Below, piece after piece: positions 53,338 to 62,061 of a DNA stretch of 64,000 bases (positions are counted from its first letter, which is position 1; every line of letters begins with the position of its first letter). Both the position numbers and the translations under genes were made by a program. The stretch covers positions 1-64,000 of the forward strand of contig CAZIIM010000001.1 of assembly GCA_964539305.1 (NCBI GenBank), written 5' to 3'. This DNA is from CAZNUM01 sp964539305. GTDB lineage: Bacteria > Fidelibacterota > Marinisomatia > Marinisomatales > TCS55. The notes beneath the pieces were generated by a model. The model did no database searches and was not told the origin of the DNA. It saw only the letters and a program-made list of their open reading frames with translations.

Positions 53338-54507
53338 TCAGCTTACTGAAGGTTGAAATAAAAGTTCCGCCGTCTGAGTGGTTCCGGGTGTAACCTTAGC
53401 CTTGTCGCTGAGGCGGTGTCCACAAATCCAGATAATTTCCCCATTTGCTGTGAGAACCAACTGCCGCTGCTTGGCAAGCCGGTCCATTTTAATATCGGTG
53501 AGATAATCGCTCACCTTTTTCTCCCCCTCCATTCCCAGGGGGCGAAATCGATCCCCCGGTTGCCACGGTCGCACTTCCAGTGTTTTCCCCTGGATCACCT
53601 GGCCATCAACTAATTCTTTGCTAGGATCGGAAAGGGGAATATCCCTGCCATCAGTCCATCGTACCGTCAGGCGGGAATTACCAACTTCCACCGGCTGGTT
53701 CAGGATTACTGGTTTTCCGGTTAGTTTGGATACGGCTGGTGCCAGAATCCATTTATTCCGATCCCTTAGCAATTCCCATTGAACACCGGGNNNNNNNNNN
53801 NNNNNNNNNNNNNNNNNNNNNNNNNNNNNNNNNNNNNNNNNNNNNNNNNNNNNNNNNNNNNNNNNNNNNNNNNNNNNNNNNNNNNNNNNNGGTTCCACAA
53901 TTTGATGGCGAATCCGGTTACGGAGAAATGAAGTATCCCGGTTGGACTCATCCTCCACAAAAGGAAGATCATAATTGTCGGCAAAAGTATAAAGATCTTT
54001 CTTGGAGAAACACAGTAACGGCCGCAAAACCCGATTAGAACGACAAGCGATACCACGTAACCCTTCCAATCCACACCCCTGGTCTAAATGTTGCAGGATG
54101 GTTTCTACTTGGTCATTCCCGTTGTGAGCAGTGAGAATCCATTGACAACGAAAGTCAATCCGCTTCTGCTCTAAAACACCATAGCGCACCCAGCGACCCC
54201 ACATTTCCACACTCTCTCCCTTACGGCGGGATTGGGGATCGACATCGACTGCTGTGAACGGGATGTGCCAGTTGTGACATAATTTTCCCGCGAATTCCCG
54301 ATCCCGTTCGGCCATAGGACGTAAATGATGATTCACATGGCAGGCAAATACCGCCAGGCCGAACCTATTTCTCAGAATTTTACAGAGATACAAGAGAGTT
54401 ACGGAATCGACACCGCCGGAAAGAGCCACCAGAACCCCATCTCCGGGTTGAACTCCCAACTTCGCAATCCTTGAGGCGAAGGTCTTTTCTGATAGAGCCT
54501 GTTTCAT
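53338..54507 (-). CDS. tilS: tRNA(Ile)-lysidine synthase, interrupted by N gap
   Basis: The N-terminal ATP-pyrophosphatase domain has the PP-loop ALSGGVDSVTLLYL and CHVNHHLRPMA; the C-terminal substrate-binding domain reads WQPGDRFRPLGMEGEKKVSD. A 100-N gap (53791-53890) lies in the central part, so the middle is unknown though the frame happens to stay open. It modifies C34 of tRNA-Ile2 (CAU). It overlaps metF by 4 nt. Confidence 0.9.
   Translation of the reverse strand: MKQALSEKTFASRIAKLGVQPGDGVLVALSGGVDSVTLLYLCKILRNRFGLAVFACHVNHHLRPMAERDREFAGKLCHNWHIPFTAVDVDPQSRRKGESVEMWGRWVRYGVLEQKRIDFRCQWILTAHNGNDQVETILQHLDQGCGLEGLRGIACRSNRVLRPLLCFSKKDLYTFADNYDLPFVEDESNRDTSFLRNRIRHQIVEXXXXXXXXXXXXXXXXXXXXXXXXXXXXXXXXXXPGVQWELLRDRNKWILAPAVSKLTGKPVILNQPVEVGNSRLTVRWTDGRDIPLSDPSKELVDGQVIQGKTLEVRPWQPGDRFRPLGMEGEKKVSDYLTDIKMDRLAKQRQLVLTANGEIIWICGHRLSDKAKVTPGTTQTAELLFQPSVS
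53791..53890. other. Assembly gap of 100 N inside tilS
   Basis: Exactly 100 N, a scaffold placeholder rather than a measured length. Confidence 0.99.
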
Positions 54508-55448
54508 TTAAACTGAGAGACAATTTCGCCGATTTCAGTAGCGGAAGACATAATGTAAAAATGGATGCAAGGGACTTTTGCCTCCACCAATTCCTGGCAT
54601 TGTTCCAGAGCCCATTTAATGCCGATTTCTCGGGCCTTCTGTGGGTTTTCTTGGACCTGTTCTGATAGCTTCTGCGGAATATCCACAAAGAAATTTTTCG
54701 GAATGGTCCGCAGGTGGGATTCCCGGGTCAGGATTTTAATCCCCGGAATAATGGGAACGTCAATGCCCATCTGACGGCATTGCTCCACGAAAGAGAAATA
54801 AGACTGATTATCATAAAACATCTGGGTCACAATATAATCGGCACCTACATCCACCTTTTCTTTTAAGTATTTCAGATCCGATGCCAGATTGGGGGCTTCA
54901 AAATGTTTCTCCGGATACCCACCAACCCCGATACAGAAATCGGTCTGATAGGCATCCAGCAGATCTTCAAGGTATTTTCCGTGATTCATATCGACAATCT
55001 GGCGTACTAGGTCCTTGGCATAACGGTTTCGAGTACGGCCGGGTTGATCCTTAGGGTCCTTCCTTAATTCATCCCCTCGGACCGCCAAAACATTATTGAT
55101 ACCCAGATAATTCAGTTCCACTAGGGCATCTTCCGTTTCTTCCCGGGTGAAGCCTCTACACAACAGGTGGGGTACTGTCTCCACCCGATACCGGTTTTTA
55201 ATTGCAGCACTCAAGCCAATCGTCCCAGGCCGTTTCCGGCGGATATGACGAATCACGGTTCCATTGGGAGCGTCCTCATAATACACTTCTGCCGAGCGAC
55301 TCGTTAAATCGATGAAGGGAGGCTCAAACGGCATCAGTTGCTCCACCAGATTAAAAATCTGCTGAATATTCCCACCCCGCTGAGGGGGAATAATTTCGTA
55401 GCTGAACAAGGTGGAGTTAGCTTTTTCCAGGTATTCGATAACTTTCAT
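54504..55448 (-). CDS. metF: Methylenetetrahydrofolate reductase
   Basis: A 314-aa TIM-barrel flavoprotein making 5-methyl-THF for methionine synthesis. Marker segments are SYEIIPPQRGG, LLCRGFTREETEDAL, VGGYPEKHFEAPNLASDL, GADYIVTQMFYDN and IIPGIKILTR. It is slightly longer than the E. coli enzyme (296 aa). It lies 5 bp after the MBL gene and overlaps tilS by 4 nt. Confidence 0.94.
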   Translation of the reverse strand: MKVIEYLEKANSTLFSYEIIPPQRGGNIQQIFNLVEQLMPFEPPFIDLTSRSAEVYYEDAPNGTVIRHIRRKRPGTIGLSAAIKNRYRVETVPHLLCRGFTREETEDALVELNYLGINNVLAVRGDELRKDPKDQPGRTRNRYAKDLVRQIVDMNHGKYLEDLLDAYQTDFCIGVGGYPEKHFEAPNLASDLKYLKEKVDVGADYIVTQMFYDNQSYFSFVEQCRQMGIDVPIIPGIKILTRESHLRTIPKNFFVDIPQKLSEQVQENPQKAREIGIKWALEQCQELVEAKVPCIHFYIMSSATEIGEIVSQFK

Positions 55449-55453
55449 AGGTT

Positions 55454-56101
55454 TTAATTTAGTTCTCTCAGCAATGGATATAAAAAGGGGTTTTCAACTC
55501 TTTCGCGGGCCATGGTAGTATCAGGTCCATGTCCGGAATGGATCAGGGTATCTTCCGGAATCTCTGACACCAGCATTTTTAACGACTGTTCCAACGTATT
55601 CCAATCACCTCCCGGTAAGTCCGTTCGTCCCACCGACCTTTTAAAGAGCGTATCACCGCTGAATAAGTGATTTTCTATCTTATAGCATTGACCTCCCGGA
55701 GTATGGCCGGGGGTAAAATACACCTGGAACGAAAAGGGGCCCAGGGTCAACTTCGATTCATTCTCCAGCCAAAAATCAACTTCCGGTTTTTCCCTTGGTT
55801 TTAGACCGAAATACAATGCCGTTGTTTCATAAAGTTCCAGAATCGCTTTTTCACCAACGGGGAGATAAAAAGGAATCTCAAATTCTTTTTTGAGATCATT
55901 TACGGCGCCAATATGATCTATATGACCGTGCGTATTAAGGATTCCCAGAGGAGATAGACCCAAAGACTGAATTGAAGCGGAAATTTTTTCCGCATCGTCT
56001 CCCGGGTCAATCAGCAGGCATTCGCTTCCGGTATCATCCCAGAGAATAAAGCAATTTTCCTGGAAAACTCCGGTGACAAGCGTCTGGATCCTTAGACTCA
56101 A
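55454..56101 (-). CDS. MBL-fold hydrolase (glyoxalase II-like)
   Basis: A 215-aa metallo-beta-lactamase-fold protein with the metal motif THGHIDHIGAV (~58-68), HTPGGQCY and GDTLFKRSVGRTDLPGGD, placing it in the YcbL/GloB-like group. It probably hydrolyses thioesters such as S-lactoyl conjugates; substrate is uncertain. Overlaps the GAPDH gene by 4 nt and precedes metF by 5 bp. Confidence 0.9.
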   Translation of the reverse strand: MSLRIQTLVTGVFQENCFILWDDTGSECLLIDPGDDAEKISASIQSLGLSPLGILNTHGHIDHIGAVNDLKKEFEIPFYLPVGEKAILELYETTALYFGLKPREKPEVDFWLENESKLTLGPFSFQVYFTPGHTPGGQCYKIENHLFSGDTLFKRSVGRTDLPGGDWNTLEQSLKMLVSEIPEDTLIHSGHGPDTTMARERVENPFLYPLLRELN

Positions 56102-57168
56102 ATTTCCTTAAACACGAGCTCACTCATACACTGGATCTTATCCTCGTATGAGTGGGGATAACAGAATCGAACCGCTGCCGAAATACTGCTTAAAATAGAG
56201 TTCCCATCCTGGGGAGTAAAGCAGAAACCATAAATTTCGTGATCATTTTTCACATTGATCGTCTGTTCCACCACCACCGTTTGATTCAGAATCCGTCCAA
56301 AGTGGCCATGATCCCGACCGAAAGAAAAGACAGTGCTGGTCATATCCTTGGTTGTCATGGCTACCAGTGAATTGGCTTCCAGTCGATCAATGACCTCATT
56401 TTTTGTGATGGGATCACGTGTTTTGATATAAAACCAGAGGACGTGCATGTACTGACTGTTCACCTTTAAGGCGGAGGAGAACAGATTCAGGTCATAATCC
56501 AGGGTAGCAAACAGTTGGGCCGCATCTTTGGCGTGGTGTGTACCGTAATCTTTGGACGTGTGTTTTCCAACTTGGGGGGCTGGAATAAAACTGCCGGGTT
56601 GACTAATGTCATTTGCCCGGCGAATGCACAGGAACCGACCTTCTACCAGATTTTCAGGGCTCTTATCCTTTAAAGCTAGCGTATCGGTAATACAGGCAAT
56701 ATTGTGGGTATTGCAGGATACGATCTGAATAAACTGGTCGTTGCCATTCTTCAAGGCTAAATCATTGATTCCGCGGGCATATTTCTTTCCAAAACCGTCT
56801 TCACTGCCCTGAGCCAGGAAACCTTTCACCTGCTTCGTAAACTGGCTGTAATACTTTTCCTTGTTTCGATGACCTACGCCCTTCGGTGTACAGTCAATCA
56901 CCACTGTCGCCCGTTTGATGGCTTCTTTGGCCTCCAGTTCTGGGTCAATCCCCAGCGCCTTGAACCCCTCTACTTTTTCCTTATCAACGGAAAGGCGGGC
57001 ACCCCGTTTCAGCAGATCCAGCACTTTGGAGCGGTCACTTACTAGAGGAGTATTCTTATTAAATGTTATTTCATCAATACCCAGTTGTTCGCGGTAATCA
57101 CTCAGAAGCCCGATGAGTGGTTCCCCAATGGTTCCCGTGCCAACGACATGGACAATTTTTCGTTCCAT
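56098..57168 (-). CDS. Archaeal-type (type II) glyceraldehyde-3-phosphate dehydrogenase
   Basis: A 356-aa enzyme resembling the NAD(P)-dependent phosphorylating GAPDH of archaea rather than GapA. Evidence: VVGTGTIGEPLIG (Rossmann fold), VVIDCTPKGVGHRNKEKYY, active cysteine C152 in IVSCNTHNIAC and GRDHGHFGRI. It interconverts glyceraldehyde 3-phosphate and 1,3-bisphosphoglycerate. It lies 12 bp after ccmD and overlaps the MBL gene by 4 nt. No bacterial gapA is in the window. It is uncommon in bacteria. Confidence 0.9.
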   Translation of the reverse strand: MERKIVHVVGTGTIGEPLIGLLSDYREQLGIDEITFNKNTPLVSDRSKVLDLLKRGARLSVDKEKVEGFKALGIDPELEAKEAIKRATVVIDCTPKGVGHRNKEKYYSQFTKQVKGFLAQGSEDGFGKKYARGINDLALKNGNDQFIQIVSCNTHNIACITDTLALKDKSPENLVEGRFLCIRRANDISQPGSFIPAPQVGKHTSKDYGTHHAKDAAQLFATLDYDLNLFSSALKVNSQYMHVLWFYIKTRDPITKNEVIDRLEANSLVAMTTKDMTSTVFSFGRDHGHFGRILNQTVVVEQTINVKNDHEIYGFCFTPQDGNSILSSISAAVRFCYPHSYEDKIQCMSELVFKEI

Positions 57169-57180
57169 GATGATTGTCTC

Positions 57181-57318
57181 CTACTGTTCTTGAGGATTGG
57201 AGATGGATTGTAACAGACGCTTCTCCTGCCGAATCTTTGCGATAAACCAACCGATAATAAAACCCAGCACTACGGTGTAAGCGGCGACAAAATAAGAGAA
57301 AAATTGATATTTAAGCAT
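57181..57318 (-). CDS. ccmD: CcmD-like small membrane protein
   Basis: A 45-aa protein: one membrane helix (FVAAYTVVLGFIIGWFIAK) followed by a basic cytosolic tail (IRQEKRLLQ). Size, topology and place directly after ccmC (8-bp overlap) match CcmD, which releases heme-loaded CcmE from the CcmABC complex. Confidence 0.8.
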   Translation of the reverse strand: MLKYQFFSYFVAAYTVVLGFIIGWFIAKIRQEKRLLQSISNPQEQ

Positions 57319-57982
57319 GGGAATTCTGTTCCTCCAATTTCATGATGTGAAGTTTGTACCGCATCATCAGAACATACAGCAATGTGAAAGTAATCATAGA
57401 CAGGAAAAAGGGGAACAAGATTCCCGTTTCCTGTTCAGCCATGGCCACCTGGGGATGCGATTGAATTTCAGGAGCCCAGAACTTTACGGAAACAAAAATG
57501 ATGGGAACGTCCACAAAGGCGATAATCCCCAGTGCGGCGGCATATCGGCGAACCCGTTCAGGATGCCCTCCAAAAGAGCGCAGCATGAAATAGCCGATAT
57601 AAACTAAAAACAAGATCAGGGTGGTCGTGAGCCTGGGCTCCCAGATCCAGGGCGTTCCCCAGATGGGTTTCGCCCAGATGGGTCCGGTGATGAGAACCAT
57701 GGCCATAAACAGAGTCCCGATTTCTGCCGCAGCCAAACCTACATTATCCCACCGGATTTCTTTTTTAATGAAAAACATGATTCCGGCCACCATCACCACG
57801 AAATAGGATAAAAAACCGGTCCAGGCTACCGGAACGTGGTAATAAAAGATTTTCTGTGCCCAGTGTTGTTCCGGGACCATGGGCGTATTCCAGATGATAT
57901 TGATCAGATTAACTACCATCAATACTCCAATCGAAATGACCCAAACCCGGTTTACCCGTTTGGATAGGAACGTATCCATCAC
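57311..57982 (-). CDS. ccmC: Heme exporter/heme-handling protein CcmC
   Basis: A 223-aa protein with six membrane helices and the tryptophan-rich segment WAKPIWGTPWIWEPRLTT, the heme-binding WWD-like motif, with flanking histidines (FYYHVPVAW). It loads heme onto CcmE. It overlaps ccmB by 4 nt and ccmD by 8 bp. Confidence 0.94.
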   Translation of the reverse strand: MMDTFLSKRVNRVWVISIGVLMVVNLINIIWNTPMVPEQHWAQKIFYYHVPVAWTGFLSYFVVMVAGIMFFIKKEIRWDNVGLAAAEIGTLFMAMVLITGPIWAKPIWGTPWIWEPRLTTTLILFLVYIGYFMLRSFGGHPERVRRYAAALGIIAFVDVPIIFVSVKFWAPEIQSHPQVAMAEQETGILFPFFLSMITFTLLYVLMMRYKLHIMKLEEQNSHA

Positions 57983-58641
57983 TCCTCCGTAATGTTATCA
58001 AATAAGGCGTAACCCAGAAGCCCGAAAATTACAATAAATGTAATGATGAGCTGAAACCAAAGTTGCCATTTTGAGAATGGTTCTCCTGACATGATTCCGC
58101 TGGTCATTTTAACAGCTGCAATAATAATCGGTGAAACCAATGGAAATAAAAGAACCGGTAATAATACCTCACTCAACCGGGCGCGCATGGCCAACCCGGA
58201 AACGAGACTGCCAATCACCATAATGGCGATATTCACCAGAATTGTTACCCCGATGGCTAACCATATTTCTTCCGGTGGTGGAATTTTCAGGAAAAGAAAA
58301 AACGGAAAAACGATTAAAATTTCAGTGAAGGTCAACAATACCGTTCCACTGAACCATTTAGCAAAAAAAATCAGGCCCCGGTCCACCGGTGAAGAAATGA
58401 GCAGAGTAAAGGCGTCCATTTCCTTTTCATACGCGAAGGAACGATGAAGACCCAGGACAGAAATAAACAGGATCATAACCCAGAATAAGCCTGGTGCGAA
58501 CATTGCGAAGAGACCCGGCGATACATTGAATGCGAAAGAAAATATCAGGATGATACTGATTCCAAACGTAAGCATGGAAGCGGTGATCTCCCGGGATTTG
58601 AATTCGATCAGCAATTCTTTCTTAATTAATGAAATCAGCAT
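57979..58641 (-). CDS. ccmB: Heme exporter subunit CcmB
   Basis: A 221-aa membrane protein (about six helices) forming an ABC transporter with CcmA. Start at 58641 is chosen because its ATG overlaps the ccmA stop and gives MLISLIKKELLIEFKSRE, the expected N-terminus; a longer frame to 58749 lies inside ccmA. Confidence 0.92.
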   Translation of the reverse strand: MLISLIKKELLIEFKSREITASMLTFGISIILIFSFAFNVSPGLFAMFAPGLFWVMILFISVLGLHRSFAYEKEMDAFTLLISSPVDRGLIFFAKWFSGTVLLTFTEILIVFPFFLFLKIPPPEEIWLAIGVTILVNIAIMVIGSLVSGLAMRARLSEVLLPVLLFPLVSPIIIAAVKMTSGIMSGEPFSKWQLWFQLIITFIVIFGLLGYALFDNITEE

Positions 58642-59339
58642 CAGGCTACCAGCGATTGAAAAGCCTCCATAACAGGATCTCGGCCTTCGTGAATCGTCGT
58701 AAGGTCTGCCCCGATCTTCCCCCGGCTTAAAAATATAAACCGGGAACAATGTTCCAGGGCGCGTTCCACCGAGTGGAGCACAAGTATCATCGTTTTACCG
58801 CTTTTTTTCCAATCCTGAAGACAAGCCTGGACCCGGGTAATTCCCTCCGCATCCAGACCTGAGAAAGGTTCATCAAACAACAATAATTCCCAGTCAATCA
58901 GCGATGCCTGGGCCAGTTTTAACCGCTGCAACATCCCTTGGGAATAAATACCGATCGGGTCATTGATTTGTCGGGTCAAGCCTAATGCTTTCAATTGATC
59001 CCTTACCGCTGAGATGGATACAGCCGTATTCCCCCGTAATTCCAGGGCTAAATGCATGTTCTCCACAGCTGAGAGGGATGGATAGAGAGCAGGATGATGC
59101 CCCAGATAAAGAATCTTGTTTCTTACTTCCGGCGTACCCTTTAATAAATCCCGATCCTGAAAGGAAATTTCTCCTCCGTCCGGCGAACTGATTCTTGCCA
59201 GGATTCTTAAAAGTGTGGATTTCCCCACCCCATTTTTCCCCATAAAAACCACCGTCTCGCCTTCATGAACCTGGAAGGTTATTCCATCCAGAACAGAATG
59301 GTGGTAAAAGGATTTTCTTAGATTCGAGACAGAAAGCAA
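58641..59339 (-). CDS. ccmA: Heme exporter ATP-binding subunit CcmA
   Basis: A 232-aa ABC ATPase: Walker A FMGKNGVGKSTLLRI, signature YSQGMLQRLKLAQ and Walker B LLFDEPFSGLDAEG. With CcmB it powers release of heme-loaded CcmE. Confidence 0.93.
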   Translation of the reverse strand: MLSVSNLRKSFYHHSVLDGITFQVHEGETVVFMGKNGVGKSTLLRILARISSPDGGEISFQDRDLLKGTPEVRNKILYLGHHPALYPSLSAVENMHLALELRGNTAVSISAVRDQLKALGLTRQINDPIGIYSQGMLQRLKLAQASLIDWELLLFDEPFSGLDAEGITRVQACLQDWKKSGKTMILVLHSVERALEHCSRFIFLSRGKIGADLTTIHEGRDPVMEAFQSLVA

Positions 59340-59354
59340 AATAGGGGAATGGGA

Positions 59355-59639
59355 TTAAGTTGCCTTTTTTATGCGGGCAATGATTTTTGAAACTTCCTGT
59401 TTCAGCTCCAGACGGGTCCGCCGGAAATCCTCTTCGTTCAAGTTTCCAATGGCAAATTCCATTTCCAGATCTTTAATCTCCCGATACAGGATTTTCTTTC
59501 GCCGTTCCAGGGAAGGAATATCATCCAGATCCCGGTTTCTACCACTCTTCAACGGCGGACTGAACAGCGGTTGAATGGCGTAGAGCAGCGGGAAAATGAA
59601 AAAGAGGATTAAAAATAATCCATCCGAAATCATATTCAT
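59355..59639 (-). CDS. CcmI-like (CcmH C-terminal-like) assembly factor
   Basis: About 94 aa from the ATG at 59639, which overlaps the ccmF stop (ATGA). One membrane helix (GLFLILFFIFPLLYAI) is followed by a coiled region (LEREIKDLEMEFAIG-like; EIKDLEMEFAIGNLNEEDF). This layout resembles the N-terminal part of CcmI-type subunits. Its place between ccmF and ccmA supports a cytochrome c maturation role. A frame to 59705 would overlap ccmF. Confidence 0.7.
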   Translation of the reverse strand: MNMISDGLFLILFFIFPLLYAIQPLFSPPLKSGRNRDLDDIPSLERRKKILYREIKDLEMEFAIGNLNEEDFRRTRLELKQEVSKIIARIKKAT

Positions 59640-61603
59640 GCCATCTCCTTCCGGGGCCACAGCGCCACTAGGGTACCAAATAAAAGGATGTAACCTCCCA
59701 CCCATACCCAGCGAACCAGGGGATTAATCATAATTTTGAAGAAGGCCACATTATTTTCCGTATCTATTCCCGAAAAGACGGAGTAAATATCCCGATTCAT
59801 TCGGGAGTAAATATCCAGTTCACTGTGGGGTTGTTGGCGGTTAGGGTCGGGGTTCCGGTGGAAGTAAATCCGTTTCTCCGGATGCAAATCCGTAACAAAC
59901 TCTCCCTCCCGGGTGGTAACACGCAAATCTGCGATCCAGGCAAAATGGTTCGGACGCTCCTGTTCCCGGATTTTATTTAAAGTGATATTGTAATTCCCCA
60001 CATGGTCCGAAGAACCGGGAGTTAAGCTGAATTCCTTCTCCTGGTCAAAGGCATTCCCGGTAAAACCAACAAACATGAGCACAATTCCCAGATGGACAAT
60101 ATAACCCCCGTAGCGGGTTCTGTTTTTAGAGATCATCCGCACCAAAGCAGGTCCGGGGTTTTCACCATACTGCCGGCGGCGGGCCTGGATGCCACGCCAG
60201 AATTCCATCAAAATCGCACTGAGAACGAATACTGCCAGGGAAAAGGAAATAACGACATAACCTTTCAATCCGCCTAGAAGTAAACCGGAAGCGGCCACCA
60301 ATCCAATCACAATTGGAATGGAGAAGTTCCGGATAAAACTCTTTTTGGACGTCCGCCGCCAGGTCAGTAAAGGTCCTACACCCGTGAGCAGCAACAAGAT
60401 CAGACCAATCGGAATATTAATCTGGTTGAAGAACGGAGGGCCAACTGTAATTTTCGTGCCCCGGACCGCTTCGGACAAAACCGGGAACAGAGTTCCCCAA
60501 AATACGGCAAAACACATGACCACAAAAACTACATTATTGAACAGAAAACCGCTCTCCCGCGAAGAGAAGGATTCCATTTTTTTCTCTGATTTCAGAATCG
60601 GTAACCGATTGATCAGCAATGCCATGGAAACCACTAACACCAGAATGACAAATCCAAGGAAGAGGGGGCCCAAAGATGATTGGGCAAAGGAATGGACGGA
60701 GCTCATGACTCCGGACCGGGTGAGGAAGGTCCCGAAGATTGCCAAAACAAATGTGATCAGAATAAGTACCAGATTCCATACCCGGAGCATATTCTTCTTT
60801 TCCTGAATAATGATGGAGTGCACAAAAGCTGTGGCCGTGAGCCAAGGCATAAAACTGGCATTTTCGACCGGATCCCAAGCCCAGTAACCACCCCAGCCCA
60901 GTTCCTGATAGGCCCACCAGCCTCCCAGGATGATTCCCATGCTGAGAAACATCCATGTAACTAAGGTCCAGCGCCGGACGCTGCGAATCCAGACCGGACT
61001 GGTGTCCCGGTTAATCAAGGCTGACATGCCAAACGCAAAGGGTATGGTAAAACCCACGTATCCCAAATATAACAAAGGGGGATGAATTGCCATGGTCAAG
61101 TTCTGGAGCAGCGGATTCAATCCATTTCCATTCCTGACAATAAAATTAGCGTCCGTGGCTTCGAAAGGATTCGTCACATAATTGGTCAGAATCAGGAAAA
61201 ACATTTCCACTACCGCAATCGTAATGATCACCCACGGCATCAGTTTCCAGTGGTGATTCAGATTCTGGTAAATGACCACCAGAGCATAGATCGACAAAAT
61301 GAACAGCCAGAATAACAAGGAACCGGCCTGGCCCGCCCAGAGGGCGGTAAACTTGTACAGTAGGGGTGTCTCAATACTGGTGTAATGAGCCACATAGTCC
61401 ACATCAAAATTACTGGTAAGAAGCTGGTAAACCAGTACCAGTGTGGCCCCTATGATCAGGAATGAAATTCCCAGGGCGACTCTCTGACCGGTCAGGTAGA
61501 GACGTTCGTCGCCTGTGCGGAGGTAGAAGGTCAGGCTAAGGATGGCAAGAATGCTGAAACCGAATGCCAGGTTCAGCATTACACTGCCGACGACCGGCGT
61601 CAT
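59636..61603 (-). CDS. ccmF: Cytochrome c heme lyase subunit CcmF
   Basis: A 655-aa protein with about 14 membrane helices and the WWD domain GWGGYWAWDPVENASFMPWL plus flanking histidines. It attaches heme from CcmE to apocytochrome c. A periplasmic beta-rich domain (~480-630) precedes the last helix. It overlaps ccmE by 4 nt. Confidence 0.95.
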   Translation of the reverse strand: MTPVVGSVMLNLAFGFSILAILSLTFYLRTGDERLYLTGQRVALGISFLIIGATLVLVYQLLTSNFDVDYVAHYTSIETPLLYKFTALWAGQAGSLLFWLFILSIYALVVIYQNLNHHWKLMPWVIITIAVVEMFFLILTNYVTNPFEATDANFIVRNGNGLNPLLQNLTMAIHPPLLYLGYVGFTIPFAFGMSALINRDTSPVWIRSVRRWTLVTWMFLSMGIILGGWWAYQELGWGGYWAWDPVENASFMPWLTATAFVHSIIIQEKKNMLRVWNLVLILITFVLAIFGTFLTRSGVMSSVHSFAQSSLGPLFLGFVILVLVVSMALLINRLPILKSEKKMESFSSRESGFLFNNVVFVVMCFAVFWGTLFPVLSEAVRGTKITVGPPFFNQINIPIGLILLLLTGVGPLLTWRRTSKKSFIRNFSIPIVIGLVAASGLLLGGLKGYVVISFSLAVFVLSAILMEFWRGIQARRRQYGENPGPALVRMISKNRTRYGGYIVHLGIVLMFVGFTGNAFDQEKEFSLTPGSSDHVGNYNITLNKIREQERPNHFAWIADLRVTTREGEFVTDLHPEKRIYFHRNPDPNRQQPHSELDIYSRMNRDIYSVFSGIDTENNVAFFKIMINPLVRWVWVGGYILLFGTLVALWPRKEMA

Positions 61604-62034
61604 AAATCAAGCTCATTTAACTTGTAACTTGATTCATCCCTTAAATCGCCTTCATAACGGGAGGCACATTTGGTCTGTAATTCATCGGCGTGAAATACGC
61701 CATCGCGGTACACCCCCGTTACGATGACTTCGGCCCCATCCTTGAAAAGATCAGGTCGTGTTTTTTTGTAGACAACCGGAAGTTCTGCATCCCCTTCCTG
61801 CAGGACAAATGTACAATCGAGCAAATTGGTATCCGAAATCTGGATGGATCCGTCCTGAACAATGCCACCGATTTTGGTACGATTGGTTACATTATTTTCC
61901 ACCAGATCTTTCACCGATAAGAAGGTGACCATCGCTTTTTCATCTGCCGGGCGACTGGAAACCCAGCCAATCCAGGAAGTGACCACCACCCCTACCCCGA
62001 TTAACATGATTAAGAACTTTTTATTGGATGTCAT
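61600..62034 (-). CDS. ccmE: Heme chaperone CcmE, CxxxY type
   Basis: A 144-aa membrane-anchored OB-fold protein. Helix ~8-26 is followed by the beta domain. At the heme-attachment site the usual HxxxY is replaced by C123-A-S-R-Y127 (ELQTKCASRY). The C-type CcmE is known from archaea and Desulfovibrio and binds heme through cysteine. First gene of the ccm operon. CcmG and CcmH are not in the window. Confidence 0.93.
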   Translation of the reverse strand: MTSNKKFLIMLIGVGVVVTSWIGWVSSRPADEKAMVTFLSVKDLVENNVTNRTKIGGIVQDGSIQISDTNLLDCTFVLQEGDAELPVVYKKTRPDLFKDGAEVIVTGVYRDGVFHADELQTKCASRYEGDLRDESSYKLNELDL

Positions 62035-62061
62035 AATATATTCCCCTGTTTTTTTAATGCT

